Shown here piece after piece: positions 53,090 to 63,869 of a stretch of DNA of 64,000 nucleotides; position 1 is the first letter of the stretch, and every line of letters starts with the position of its first letter. The translations under genes and the position numbers were made by a program. The notes beneath the pieces are model-generated. The model saw nothing but the letters and a program-made list of their open reading frames with translations, ran no database searches and was not told where the DNA came from. The DNA is from Symbiodinium natans (lineage: Eukaryota > Sar > Dinophyceae > Suessiales > Symbiodiniaceae): contig CAJNDS010000014.1 of assembly GCA_905221605.1 (NCBI GenBank), forward strand, positions 853,920 through 917,919, given 5' to 3'.

Positions 53090-54100
53090 GGCTCATCATG
53101 CTGCTCTGCTGTACGAGCTATAGGCGATGCGTCGATGTGTGCCAAGTCCGACACTGTGGGCATCCTGTCAGCTCAGGGGGTAGACTGTCTGGCCAACTCA
53201 AGCAACACTTCCAAGGAACGTCCTCGCCCGGAATACAGCACAAGCAGATGGCCATGGCAATGATGCAAGGACGGGATGGATTCAGAGTTCTGAAAAACTG
53301 GGTTTAGGCAACATGGGTGCTGTTGTGGTATCTTGGGTATGTTGTTCGTTTTGTTTGGCTTCTGCTGCTGCACGCGAGCATGTTGGGCTACGTTTTGGAC
53401 TATGTGTGGACAGTGCGATCCTTCCATGTTCAACTCAATTCAAACAACTGTTGAAAAAAACTACCGGGAAGATATGGCAAGCAACCTCATCGCTCCATTC
53501 CCCAGCCGGAAAACACTGAACATGGTCCAGAGGGTTTACACATTAGAGCAGGGACAACATGTCCAGGACAGAGTAGGCTATTCCAATTCCACCCCTCGCT
53601 CAGCCTCTGGACTCAATGAAGCCTACAGCGTAAGGTGTTAGGCAATGTTAGACACCTGCTTCTGTTGCTGCCACAGACATTGCGCGAGCTTCAGGTGGTA
53701 TGGAAGTGATGCTGTACAGGGCGGTCCCGCCTGATCACGGATTGCCTTGGACAAACGATCGCAACACGAGAAGCCATGGGAATGGTACACTGAATGGTAC
53801 ACTGAGGCACATTGCCAAGGTTTCAAGGTCTGCTCCTTCTTTACTTCTGTTTGCCGCCCGCTTAGCTGGACTGTGCCGCACTGAAAGGAGCCATTGGGCC
53901 TCAAAACTACAGTAAGTACAACTCGTCAGCATTCTCTACTTCGAACATTCCCGCCCCACATTCAAGCAGCTTGATGGGCCCTGCAGCCCTGTAGAAATCA
54001 TCTGGGTTGGGCACTCAAGTGATAGTCTGTTGGTGTGGGCTGCAGGGATACTTTGGGGGGGCTCTCTGGAGGTACACTCCAGGGATGCTCTGCAGGATCA
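53090..54100. other. No supported gene
   Basis: Short frames on both strands; a plus frame at 53,333-53,641 and a minus one at 53,638-53,904 have no domain. Nothing repetitive of note. Confidence 0.4.
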
Positions 54101-54108
54101 TAGCTGAG

Positions 54109-54870
54109 TTAAATTCGAAAAGGAGGGTGGAAAAAACAATAACACAGCCATCGGAACAACCTGCTTCTTGCCTTTTGAGGGCTTAGGCTTCTGTGCTCCT
54201 CGTTGGCTTTCTTGTGGGCTTCGGGCATATGGTTTGAACGTTTAAGAATCTCAAACATACCCCGAGTCCGGGTTTGCTGCCGTGTCGGATACCCTCTTAA
54301 CAGGTACACTGCCCTACAACATGCATTGCGCACAAACTGATTGAAGCTGAGGCACATCAGGGAGGCTTGCGGGCAGGTAGCCTTCTCCAAGATGACGTCA
54401 GTGGGGATACCTGCCACCACCGCTTGCAGCAAAAAGGCGTCCTTGACAGGCAGCGCAGGCTTCTTGCATGGATGCAACCTGGAAACCCGTGTGTTGCGTT
54501 CCTGGTGAATTTTCAATTTTCACCGGTCCTGGTCGGAGCAGTATTTCACCGTCAACGAGCTCACGCCGCTTGGCAGGCATGCTTCACGCAAGCTAATGGC
54601 CTGAGCCGCCTGTGAAAACTGGGTCTCACATTCGGTGTTTGAGACGCCCGTGCCGCGAAGCTGCAGCATGCCTTCTTTCTCAGTAGCGTTGAAGGCCAAT
54701 ACCTTGATGCGCACGCTCTCCCCCAGGGCTTCCCCAACGAAGCAGGATGAAACTTCTTGAGCGAGGTTGTGCTCTCCGCTACAAGCTTCATGTCGGGCAA
54801 TGGTGACGCTGCTGCTTGAAACCAGCTGGAAGATGTTCAAGAAGCAAAGGAAGCTCGACCAACTGCTCAT
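54109..54870 (-). CDS. Candidate multi-exon gene, unrecognised
   Basis: Minus stretches, in order: SGEHNLAQEVSSCFVGEALG and VRIKVLAFNATEKEGMLQLR (54,780-54,640), KRRELVDGEILLRPGPVKIE (54,575-54,510), and LPVKDAFLLQAVVAGIPTDV with ATCPQASLMCLSFNQFVRN (54,450-54,320). The consistent amino-acid make-up and the frame changes suggest exons of 80-200 bp. No domain is recognised. Confidence 0.42.
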
Positions 54871-55203
54871 AGCTCAAGAGTTCTTCGACGCTACGAAAGG
54901 TTTCAGAGATTTTTGGTACCAGGCACCTTGCATCACGCTTGTGGCTTTAAGTCTGGTTCGGCTATGGAAGAACGCCAGGAGTCAAACGAATCAAACGGCA
55001 TCCAAGTTTTACACTGCCGAGTGTCCTGACTGCAAGAACTGCTTTGAGCCACACAGTCATCAAGCCGAACTTCCATCTCTTACAGCATATGCCGATCTTC
55101 AGGAGCTTGCCAATACATGAGGACACTGATTCCTAGTGGCCGTGCTCGCAGATGAAGCCGACTTTTCCATGCAAAGGGTTCTGCGCATCGGACATCTCCT
55201 ACG

Positions 55204-56088
55204 TCATGACATCATCTGCCTCCACACAGCGCGCACTCGCGGATGAAGAACAACCATGGACAGCCAAGCAGAGCCCAAGCAGCATCCGAAAAAGTGATGC
55301 GCACCTGCGGCTGCACCGTCTGCACCTGGCTGGCAAACAAGTCCTCCGAGGCATCGGATCTGACAGTGTGACATCCCCTGAGCCGATCCACCGCAGAGCT
55401 CCTGCAGCTGGGCCTGAGCCTGGTCCGGATTCTGGTCGAAGGCATCTGCCAACTCCTGGCTTTGCCGTCTTCTGGGAAGCGCACCCCGTGCGACCACAGA
55501 CGCGCACCTGCATACTCTGGCGCAAGCTGCGCAAGAGCTTCTTACGCTCCATCCGCAATTGGACCTGGCAAAAGCTAAAAGCAAAGCTGACGCGAAGTAG
55601 CGTGTGGTAAGGTCTGGGAGGCAAACCAGCAGCAAAACACCGTCCTTGTGGCAGCATACCAGAGCTACAGACAGTATCTCAATATTCTCCATCTGCTTGC
55701 AAGTGGCAGCCAGTGCTTCCTTTGCAGACTGAGAAGCCAGGATGCCCTCGTCCTGCGATGGCATGCACATGCCGATCCCGACTCGCCTTCTCGGTGGTTC
55801 CGCGACCCATGCCGCGCACCAATTTGCTTCATACGAAAGCCTCTTTGTCCCGTATATTCCACTTAGACATCTCAAGTCCCTGTCATGAAAGCTCAGGAAA
55901 GCATCTATCGAATCAATTTCTGATGATGTCTTTGCTTGCTCTATACTCCAAAAAAGCTCCTCTGGGCTTTCTTCGGAAAAATCTCTAAGTCCTCCGTATG
56001 TCTTGCAGCTTTGGTGCGCAGGGACTACGAGAACATCCGTGAGGCTTGTAGTTTTGGTGTGCATGTGTAGTACAAACAGAACTGTCAT
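55204..56088 (-). CDS. Candidate multi-exon gene, unrecognised
   Basis: A minus stretch at about 55,800-55,650 reads DEGILASQSAKEALAATCKQ and NIEILSVALVCCHKDGVLLL. After a probable intron, MERKKLLRSLRQSMQ (about 55,560) precedes ADAFDQNPDQAQAQLQELCG (about 55,455-55,385), then VQTVQPQVRITFSDAAWALL (about 55,310-55,250). Part of the 294-codon open frame is probably intron. No family is recognised. Confidence 0.4.
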   Translation of the reverse strand: MTVLFVLHMHTKTTSLTDVLVVPAHQSCKTYGGLRDFSEESPEELFWSIEQAKTSSEIDSIDAFLSFHDRDLRCLSGIYGTKRLSYEANWCAAWVAEPPRRRVGIGMCMPSQDEGILASQSAKEALAATCKQMENIEILSVALVCCHKDGVLLLVCLPDLTTRYFASALLLAFARSNCGWSVRSSCAACARVCRCASVVARGALPRRRQSQELADAFDQNPDQAQAQLQELCGGSAQGMSHCQIRCLGGLVCQPGADGAAAGAHHFFGCCLGSAWLSMVVLHPRVRAVWRQMMS

Positions 56089-56099
56089 AATAGATTCAT

Positions 56100-57650
56100 C
56101 TCACATTTTCGGTCGTAAATCGAGAAAAATCACCTGCTAAATCTTATCTGCTGACACAAAAAATGTGTTAACAAACCATTCAATGACAGTGATGGCATAT
56201 ATAGGTAGGATATTGTATAGGACGTTCATTTGCATTTCAGTATACATATAACAGATACAAATATGACACACTTTTGTCCCAGTCACATACAACACACAGA
56301 ACACATATGATGCATAGTACATATATGACACAAGACATAGAACAAAACCTAAAGCACATGGAATACATACAAGACATACGTAAGCCGGCACCCTGTAGGG
56401 GCAGGGCTTCGGCCCAGGGCCAGCTCACAAAGAAGCCCTAAGGCTCCCAAAACCGGAAGACCCCTAAACCCAGGCGCACGCACACTACGCAACCGTTGCA
56501 GCTCGACAGCAGCCTGGGCGAGACTGGATCGTGACCCTCTACGTAGACACGATGTCTCAAATTGGCAGGCTGAAAGTGAAAGGGAAATGCACATGACCTC
56601 CCTCCAAACATGTGCGAGCTTCAGTGCAAGACAGCAACGTGCACACAATGGGAGTTGTAATTAAGCATCGGCCTACATGCAGAGCTTTGGAAGGTTGATT
56701 CAAGTTGTGCATCTATTGGAGAAAGCGGTCCAAGAGGTGCCTCCCCAAGACCCGAGTGGCCCGAGCGTGATGATGAAAACAGGCATACAGACAACATGTA
56801 GCAGGCAGGTGGCCATACTGATGAACTTTTTTGCGCAGGCCCTTTTTGCAGCCTACCTACCCTCCCCCTGTTCTCTCTGCATGGAAGGAGCCTCTTCCAA
56901 GTCTTCACGTTTCGCAGGACAGTCTGCAGAAAGCCTCGCTTACTGGGAGGCAGCACCTCTGCGAGGGAGAAGCGATGCCTTCTCCTCATCGTGTTCTGCT
57001 GGCCCGCTTCCATCCCCACGTTGCGTTTCCTTCTGTTCTTCTTGGGGCTGGAGTTCGAAAGTTCCTCCTTATCCTCTCCTCCTCCTCTCCCCAAGCTACT
57101 TACAGCAATCCTTCCGCGGCACACCGTCGAAAGAGCTGCTTCCCCTCTCTCTAATCTTGACCGAAGCGGCCTCGCACCTCCAGGCTGCTGCTTCCTTCAC
57201 GGTTGGAAACCTTACGATTTTTCCCGGGCCGGGAAGGCCGATTGTTTAGGTCCCAGGATTTCCTAGGGGAGGCAGGGGAGGGGAGGGTTTCTCACGGAAA
57301 TCTGTATTTCCTCAACCCTCCAAAAGTAAAGCCTGCGCTTCCTGTATCTACTGATTTGGAAACGTATTTCCTGCACCTGCAGAGACAGAGGAAAAAGTAG
57401 GGAAACAAAGGTGTTGCAAGTACTGGCCGTGGGGGGGAATGCCCAGGCATCCGCTTTCGTCTTTTTCCATCCATAAACCCTACTTGTATGGCCCGATGAG
57501 GTCGATTCCGAGCACCTGGGACCCACCGGCGAGAGAGCGAGAAAATGTACATGAAGAAGAAAACTTTCTCTTTTTGACGGATGCCGTATGTTTTTCGGGA
57601 AGAAAAAAGAAAATGAAAGAAAGACGGCCAGGAAGACAAAAACTAATGGA
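56100..57650. other. No firm gene; AT-rich patch and pyrimidine-rich stretches
   Basis: About 56,100-56,370 is AT-rich with ACATATGA-like phrases. At 56,621-57,124 a 167-codon minus frame contains HRFSLAEVLPPSKRGFLQTV, possibly an exon, but plus frames overlap. About 57,000-57,620 is rich in C/T runs. Confidence 0.4.
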
Positions 57651-57662
57651 CTGCATAATGCC

Positions 57663-58430
57663 CTACAAACCTGCAGGCGCAACCAGGTTTGGGAACCTAA
57701 ACGAGCCCCACGCCTCCTCAAGCGTTGTTGGGTACTCTTGCTCCAGGCACTGACAAGCAACGGCAACTGCACGGAGGACCGTCGCCTGGCCGAAGTTGTT
57801 ATTTTCCCCCCCCCTGCTTTTTCTCATGCAACAGTGACCAGCAATACGCGGCGCCTCGGAGGCACCAGGAAGCAAAGCAAAGAGAGCCTCTGTACCACCG
57901 CTCCGCGCCGCGCAAAACGTACATAAAAGATAGCAGATTCCGGCAACGCGCTGCTTTGTTGCAGGCCTGCATGAGCCCAAGGGGAGGCGACAGGGCTCGG
58001 AGCCGCAGACCGTGTGCCGCAACGCCACTGCGAGCTACCTCCTCCATTTTGTCCTCCTCCCAAGCACTGGCCCAAGCAGTCTGAAGAGTTGCCGTCATGG
58101 TGTGGCAATCGTCTGGCCTGCCACTTCCCTGCGCCTTCAAAGCCGGAACGTGTCAGGCTTTCGAGGACCTTGACAAAAACCCCATAATCTTGCGCACCTG
58201 ACCTTGCTGTTGCAAAGCAGCACTGCCTGGGTCAACGTCACTTTGACGTAGTCATAGGGGTTCGCTTGAGGAACGAAACCTCGGTACACGGAGAAGTCAA
58301 ACCAGGACTTGCCAATGACCCTGAGCAAGCGTGACGCGAAGTGACAATGGTCAAGGTGAAACAGGAACTTTCTGTGCGCGCATTCCGGACACAGCTGACA
58401 ATTTCACCTCGTTCTTGTTTTGCACTCATC
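57663..58430 (-). CDS. Candidate three-exon gene, unrecognised
   Basis: Minus stretches: GKSWFDFSVYRGFVPQANPY with VKVTLTQAVLLCNSK (about 58,325-58,210), bounded by an upstream TTGCTCAG acceptor and a GTCAGG donor; TATLQTAWASAWEEDKMEEV (about 58,100-58,040); and TVLRAVAVACQCLEQEYPTT with EEAWGSFRFP (about 57,805-57,670), preceded by CGGCCAG. The amino-acid pattern is convincingly coding, but I do not recognise the family. Confidence 0.42.
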
Positions 58431-58507
58431 TGGTGCAGGTGTAAGGAGCAAAAATAGTTCAGGGAACATCGGCTCCTTCTACTTCTCCTCGCCCGGTCTA
58501 CTCCTCG

Positions 58508-58675
58508 GTGCCCAACCCCAGAGTGTCACCCTGGAGTGTCACTGAAGTGCCCAACCCCAGAGTGTCCCTGGAGTGCCCCAACCCAAAGTGCCCCTGGAGT
58601 GCTCAACCCCAGAGTGTCCCTGGAGTGCACAACCCTAGACTGTCCCTGGAGTGCCCAACCCCAGAGTATCTCTCT
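58508..58675. repeat. 26-bp minisatellite (CCAACCCCAGAGTGTCCCTG...)
   Basis: About six units of the form CCCAACCCCAGAGTGTCCCT plus GGAGTG, with point variants. Confidence 0.88.
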
Positions 58676-58711
58676 CTGCCCAGAAAGGGTGAGGATGTTC
58701 GAAGTAAAATA

Positions 58712-58716
58712 ATATA

Positions 58717-58747
<31 letters not shown>

Positions 58748-58752
58748 CTCTC
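58712..58752. repeat. (TA)n microsatellite
   Basis: About 18 TA dinucleotides, interrupted once by ACATA. Confidence 0.9.
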
Positions 58753-58769
58753 TGTTTATTTAATATGAA

Positions 58770-59165
58770 TCTTCTCTTCTTCTTCTTCTTCTTCTTATTC
58801 CTCTTTTTCTTCTTATTCTTCTTCTTCTTCTTCTTCTTCTTCTTCTTCTTCTTCTTCTTCTTCTTCTTCTTCTTCTTCTTCTTCTTCTTCTTCTTCTTCT
58901 TCTTCTTCTTCTTCTTCTTCTTCTTCTTCTTCTTCTTCTTCTTCTTCTTCTTCTTCTCCTTCTTCTTCTTCTTCTTCTTCTTCTTCTTCTTCTTCTTCTT
59001 CTTCTTCTTCTTCTTCTTCTTCTTCTTCCTCTTCCTCTTCCTCTTCCTCTTCCTCTTCCTCTTCCTCTTCCTCTTCCTCGTCCTCGTCCTCTTCCTCTTC
59101 CTCTTCCTCTGCCTCTTCCTCTTCCTCTTCCTTGTCCTCTTCCTCTTCCTCTTCTTCTTCTCCTC
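58770..59165. repeat. ~0.4-kb (TTC)n tract grading into (TTCCTC)n
   Basis: A near-uninterrupted polypyrimidine plus strand: TTC triplets to about 59,028, then TTCCTC hexamers to about 59,150. Frames of pure Phe/Leu (plus) and Glu or Arg (minus) come from the repeat. Mirror symmetry makes it a triplex (H-DNA) candidate. Confidence 0.93.
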
Positions 59166-59169
59166 CCTT

Positions 59170-59590
59170 TAAGATCTCTGGATCCGGCCGCGATGGCCAA
59201 GCGGAATCAGTGCGTTCTGTCTCTTTCCTTTCTTTCTTTCTGCGCACGTAACCCGCCCCCATTGGAGACGGCTGCCCGGAGGCGTGCGTTGTTGGGTTTA
59301 GCGATTGACCAACGCCCTGGAGTTTCCGGGAGGGATACTGCCTTTGAGGGTAGAATTACTGTCAAAGGACTACTCCCATCCGCTCCCTGTCGAGCATGGT
59401 CTCTCCGTCACCCCTCCACAGCTTTGCTGGTTCACTTGCTTGCGTTCTGCCTCTCTCTCTCTCGCTCTCTCCCTCTCTCGTAGTCAACGTCTTTCACACA
59501 ACGGCGGCAAAGTTAGAAGCGGCACTGTCGCCCAAAGAGCTTGGTGACAAGATGTACGCTCGCATGCGAGTGTGCCAGTGCAAGCGGTGG
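59170..59590. other. No supported gene
   Basis: A plus ORF begins ATGGCCAAGCGGAATCAG at 59,193 but becomes low-complexity and opposes the local gene direction. A (CT)n run lies at about 59,450-59,475. Confidence 0.4.
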
Positions 59591-59599
59591 CAGGTATCC

Positions 59600-61130
59600 A
59601 AGCATTCAACAGACAGGGATTAGCCGGAACCTACTTGGACGACCTACGGTCTCCAGTGCACCGAGGCCATCGCCGTAGTACAAGGCAAAGTGCTCGTTCG
59701 GATGCCTCATGCATGATGCCACTAAGATGGCACAAGCAGCAGCCCAGCAATCTTGCAGTCTTGCAATCTGGGCATCAGGCTCGCCATACGAGTATGTTAC
59801 CGGGTCCCCTGGTTCCAAATCCCGTGTGGCGGAGAGGCACCTCCACCATGCGCTCTGGCTTGCATGAGACAGCTTCTCCCCCAATCGTGCACTCCAACAT
59901 GTCCCCAATCGGCCACTGCCGAAAGCAGACTTCACAGGGTTTTTGGTGAGGCATAGGACCTAATGTAGCTTGAGAGGCTGTTGCTGAGATCACGTCTCTG
60001 AACAGCATGTAAACTGCAAAAAGGCCAACCACGAGCTGCTGATAATGCCGCCCGAACACACGGCCCAGCCATCCTTGCCCATGTCGAACACTGCGCTGGG
60101 CTCGGAATCGTGGTTTCCCATATCTGGAAGTCAGCAGATGAAACGCTAGACATCGCCTCTGAAAGACCTAGGTGACAGGGCCTAGGAGCGGGACCAGTAA
60201 GCGACGAATACCTGTCAGGGCAAAGATCGCTTCCGGGGCAAGCTCAGGATCAGACTTAACAGAGCGGGGGTTGCCAGGTGCCCCTCCCCTCCCCCATCTT
60301 GGATGTTTAAGGAATGTGCCGTGGCTCACCACATTCTCTGAAGCAAGCGGCATGGCTTGAAAGAGTGGGGCTTTGAACACGGCACCACATTCTTGATGCC
60401 CGCATGGCTTAAAAGACCGGGGCGGGGGGGCACTGCCCCTTGCCGCGATTTGTAAGCACAATGCTCGTATGATGGGTTGGGATAACTATGATACAATTGT
60501 GGGTTTTGAAGGGATGTCCATTCAGGGCAGCCAAAACGAACGCGAGACGAAGCAGATGATGCTGCTGCGAGCTCTCACAATAGAAAGGGAAGCAGAGCCA
60601 GGGCCTCCGCGTTCCTGTAGATCCAACCGACAACATCGACTCCACACATGCGCCATGGCCCAGCGGAAGTCCTCCATGCACAGCAATCCAGGACTTGCAG
60701 ATGAGATCAGATCCACTGAGAGGGGTCCTCTTCGCCCCAAAAGATCTTCGGATCTGTTGCCTCAGCCGCCTCCCAGGCAGCAAGCGCATCCTCCCGGAAC
60801 AGGCACCCAACAGGTGGCACCGCAGCGGGGCAGCGGGGTCAGCGGGGGCGAGTTCAAGGAGAGCTGAGAAGTGGCCGTCCTCGTAGCGCTCCTCTAACCA
60901 GAAGAGCGTGCCTCCAGCCTGCTTGCCAAGTTGGCCACTGAGTTCTTTTCCCTGCCACGAGTCAGAAGGGTATGTACACAAGCCTTGACTTCGAAGTCCT
61001 CATCCTGACAAAGTTTCACTGAGGTGCTCCTTGAGAGTACAGGAAGAGGCATCTCAGCACATTTCCACATCTCGTCCTGCGCCTCTTCCAGCTCCTGTGA
61101 AATCTCCACAACTCTCCGATTCATGGACTC
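59600..61130 (-). CDS. SET-domain protein, Rubisco-LSMT/SETD3 type
   Basis: Minus-strand exon pieces follow the order of this methyltransferase family. At about 60,920-60,800: TLFWLEERYEDGHFSALLEL, matching the N-terminal helix with ER and the downstream proline-rich turn. At about 60,680-60,605: DFRWAMAHVWSRCCRLDL, the WA...V.SR motif. At about 60,124-60,060: MGNHDSEPSAVFDMGKDGW, the NH motif that contacts S-adenosylmethionine. At about 59,870-59,745: LSATRDLEPGDPVTYSYGE, the GD...YSYG motif with the catalytic tyrosine. An upstream acidic helix (RRVVEISQELEEAQDEMWKC, about 61,120-61,060) may be the N-terminus. Frames change between pieces, so at least three introns are implied. A lysine or histidine methyltransferase role is inferred from the family; the C-terminal substrate domain is not resolved. 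Confidence 0.7.
60340..60480 (-). repeat. Dispersed relative of the left-edge hairpin repeat
   Basis: The reverse-complement core is recognisable: GCATGGCTTAAAAGACCGGG, a G7 run, then ATTTGTAAGCACAATGCTCG. A second partial copy (GGGGCTTTGAACACGGC) lies just left. It sits in an inferred intron of the SET gene. Confidence 0.72.
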
Positions 61131-61138
61131 TCGTGGAG

Positions 61139-62220
61139 CTACTGCCTGTTACCCTCCTCATCCTCCATGTCTTTGGGTAGGGTTGGAGCAGGTGGCCAGG
61201 TGTCTCGGCGAAAGTGGGCTTCAAGAATCTCACACTGCTCACTGTCACCCCGTGAAGCACATCCGCTTTGATCTGTTTTGGTATGTTTTGGTGTTTCCTT
61301 GCCGAGATTTCGACCTAGAAACGGGCGCCAGCTCGGATCCTGCCTCCTGGCGACGTGCAGCGACGAGCAGAGGCAACAGAAGTTCAGGGCGTTACGAGTG
61401 AAGCGCAACCTACCTACGGAGACCTACAGATACCGACGGACCTGCTGAGCACACCCAATGCCAGCTGCACGTTCCAAGGCCTGCGCAGGACTCACGGAAA
61501 CTCGTTGAGAAACCGCGGAAACCCTGCCAAAAGATGGCTGCGAGCAGCCGAGGCCGAGGCAGCTGTGCGCTCCACGACGGCCCAGCGGCAACGGCACCTT
61601 GCGAGGGGCCTGGAGCAAGATTGAGTGGGTCGGAGACGCTGTCAGCCAGCCGCTGTGACTCGCGAACGATGCCGAAAGCAGGAAGCCTTCACAACCATCG
61701 GCTAGAGTCAACTGCACTGGAACCTGGTCAGGACCCTAGCGCCTGTGGATCACTAGCTTCGGCTCATGCCTGAAGAAGAACATCTCCTGCTCGGACCGGC
61801 TTCGTCACCACAAGGCCGCGCAGGCCTTGTGCGTCCACGTCTCCTGGGTGCGAGCACGGCTCAAGCACATTATGGCACATTGATCTTATGAGACATGCAG
61901 CAGGAGGAGCTAACTAACAGATCCAGCCACGCTTGACTGCGCCATCACCCCCCGCTTCGCGGATCCAGTGCAGCAGCTCATCACTGGCGTCATCGCCGGC
62001 GTCGCCGGCCGCGCGTGGCACTCGCAGACGAGCCCGCCAAGTTTGCAGGTGCCCGATGTCTGGCCTGGAAGTTGGTGCAGCGGCTCAGAAGCTACAGTAG
62101 GAAGCGGTTGTCTGAACATTCTCGCGCGAGTGCCTCACGAAGAGTCCCTTCTGAACCGATGCAAAGAGCAGGCTCGATATCGCCAGAGTCAACCATCGCA
62201 TTCTCCCATGGTTTTGAGCG
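61139..62220. other. Possible upstream exons, unassigned
   Basis: A minus frame at 61,139-61,408 contains CEILEAHFRRDTWPPAPTLP and could be an exon of the SET gene. Frames on both strands at 61,355-62,249 overlap and none shows a domain. Confidence 0.35.
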
Positions 62221-62222
62221 CA

Positions 62223-62447
62223 CTAGTCACTAGCAAAGGCTGCCGCTGAAATGCCCGAGTCGCACGTGGGGGTTGGAGGCAGGTTCAAGCTTAAAGAGTT
62301 CACAATGGAATCTGCAAGATCCTCTGAAGCCAGCATCACCATGCGGTGAGGTGCACATGGATTTTCCGCGAAGCCGCAGCGCGCGCCACAGTACTTTTGG
62401 CTGTGGCAAACTAAAGCTATGGAACACGGATGCACACGGTATGGCAC
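62223..62447 (-). CDS. Candidate terminal exon, unrecognised
   Basis: Minus frame reading GFAENPCAPHRMVMLASEDL and DSIVNSLSLNLPPTPTCDSG, ending AAAFASD and a stop. The composition looks coding; an AG precedes the likely start of the exon. No domain is recognised. Confidence 0.32.
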   Translation of the reverse strand: MPYRVHPCSIALVCHSQKYCGARCGFAENPCAPHRMVMLASEDLADSIVNSLSLNLPPTPTCDSGISAAAFASD

Positions 62448-62449
62448 GG

Positions 62450-63560
62450 TGAGCAGCGGCTCAGGCTGCCTTCGACAGTTCCCTGAGGCCGTGCTGCTGA
62501 TCGAAACTTGCAGCTACTCTTGCGCAATTGCACAAATCAGGAAGACTAGCTGCCACTCCCACCAGCATCATAATGTCTCCGTTCTACGGTTACGGGCACA
62601 AGCCAATTCTGTCTCATCAACTCATTGCGCTTCACTCTTCATACCAGGCATTGAAGAAGTGGTGCTTCATCGCCTCATCGGACAAATATACGTCCGTATC
62701 ATCAAGCAAACAAAATGTCGGAAGAGTGCCGTGTTTTGTTGAGACATGTCCGATGTTGGCCGGCAACAATCACCCTCACCACTGTGCTGCGCATGCTTAA
62801 AAAAGGTCCACTTTTTCTCTCAAAGCATCACGGTCAGCTAATCTGCTCCAAAGCTACTGTCGGCTATTGTTCGATTGCCTCAGGGATGCTGCGTGCATTA
62901 CTACATATCAGCTCAGAAACGATAAGACCGTTCAGCGGCAGCGAGCTGAACATCTCAAGAGCCTCGCCCCTTCGCACGAAGAAGCCGCGCAATCTCATGT
63001 AAGAGGGTCTCAACAATTAACAAGCCAGCAAGCTTCTGCATTTCTGCTAGGAGGGCTTGGTCGGCTCAACCTGTACCCGATTGAAAAAAAAGACGTAAGC
63101 CAGATTTAGGCCGTTCCTGCGCAGGCCAGGTGGCCAGGCCTCAGGCAAGGACTCAGCCTCGGACCCTTGAACGGGATTGCAACGCAGCTCGCATCAGAAG
63201 AACGGAGCCGGCAGGTACAACCTGCGCGAGGGGGAATTACACAGGTTTGCACGACATTTTAAGATATTAAGACTTCGATGTCTACAGTGGCGCAAAGTGG
63301 GAAGAAGGGTCTTCTAAGGACTGATAATCACGTTCGCACAGGAACACGTGTGTGTGCAAGCACCTCGGTGCGGGCTAAGCGGATACACTAAGAAGTCTCG
63401 GGCCAATGGACTCTCAATGGACTGATCAGCACTAGAATCATGTCAGGCTGCACTGCGCACTATCCTGTCATGCTGTCCTGCACGCACAGGAGGAGCATTC
63501 GCCAGAACAGCCGCCACGGAGGAAGACACGACTTTTGAAGTTGCCGCCTGGCACCAAACA
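62450..63560. other. No firm gene
   Basis: Plus frames (62,419-62,742; 62,715-63,002; 62,867-63,109, the last reading RNDKTVQRQRAEHLKSLAPS) are weakly coding but run against the block. About 63,110-63,440 is stop-rich. Nothing repetitive is seen. Confidence 0.4.
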
Positions 63561-63563
63561 AGA

Positions 63564-63869
63564 TCAAACAAAGTGTTTTGTTGACTGGCGCCGGCTTGCG
63601 GCATCCAACCAGATGATCTGCGCATCTGGCCTCATGACGATCCGCCAAGCGCGTCGGGAGTGGTCCAGCGTAGTCTGAGACAGCTTATAGGGGTCGTCCT
63701 CAGACCACTCGCCCCAGCCCCTGCAGGAGATGCAGGGGAGTGGATGGTTTTTTGAACAGCATGTGCGAGTTACTGGTCGGCCTGGAGGCCGCGGCACTGC
63801 GAGGTCCCCGTGGCTTCTGACCTCCGCCTTGGTGCACAGGTGTAGTTTTTTCACAGCAAACGTCGGCAC
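63564..63869 (-). CDS. Candidate exon, unrecognised
   Basis: Minus frame of 101 codons reading VKKLHLCTKAEVRSHGDLAV, then CSKNHPLPCISCRGWGEW and SEDDPYKLSQTTLDHSRRAW. Four Cys within about 15 residues could suggest metal binding, but no known finger spacing is met. It is probably an internal exon of a gene extending beyond the window. Confidence 0.33.
   Translation of the reverse strand: MPTFAVKKLHLCTKAEVRSHGDLAVPRPPGRPVTRTCCSKNHPLPCISCRGWGEWSEDDPYKLSQTTLDHSRRAWRIVMRPDAQIIWLDAASRRQSTKHFV

Noticed and set aside
59160-59210. GGATCCGGCCGCG near 59.18 kb as a cloning-vector junction
   Set aside because: The sequence on both sides shows no vector similarity that I recognise, and a 13-base match to paired restriction sites can occur by chance.
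58765-59262. Poly-Glu, poly-Arg and poly-Phe ORFs
   Set aside because: They are translations of the TTC/TTCCTC tract in six frames.
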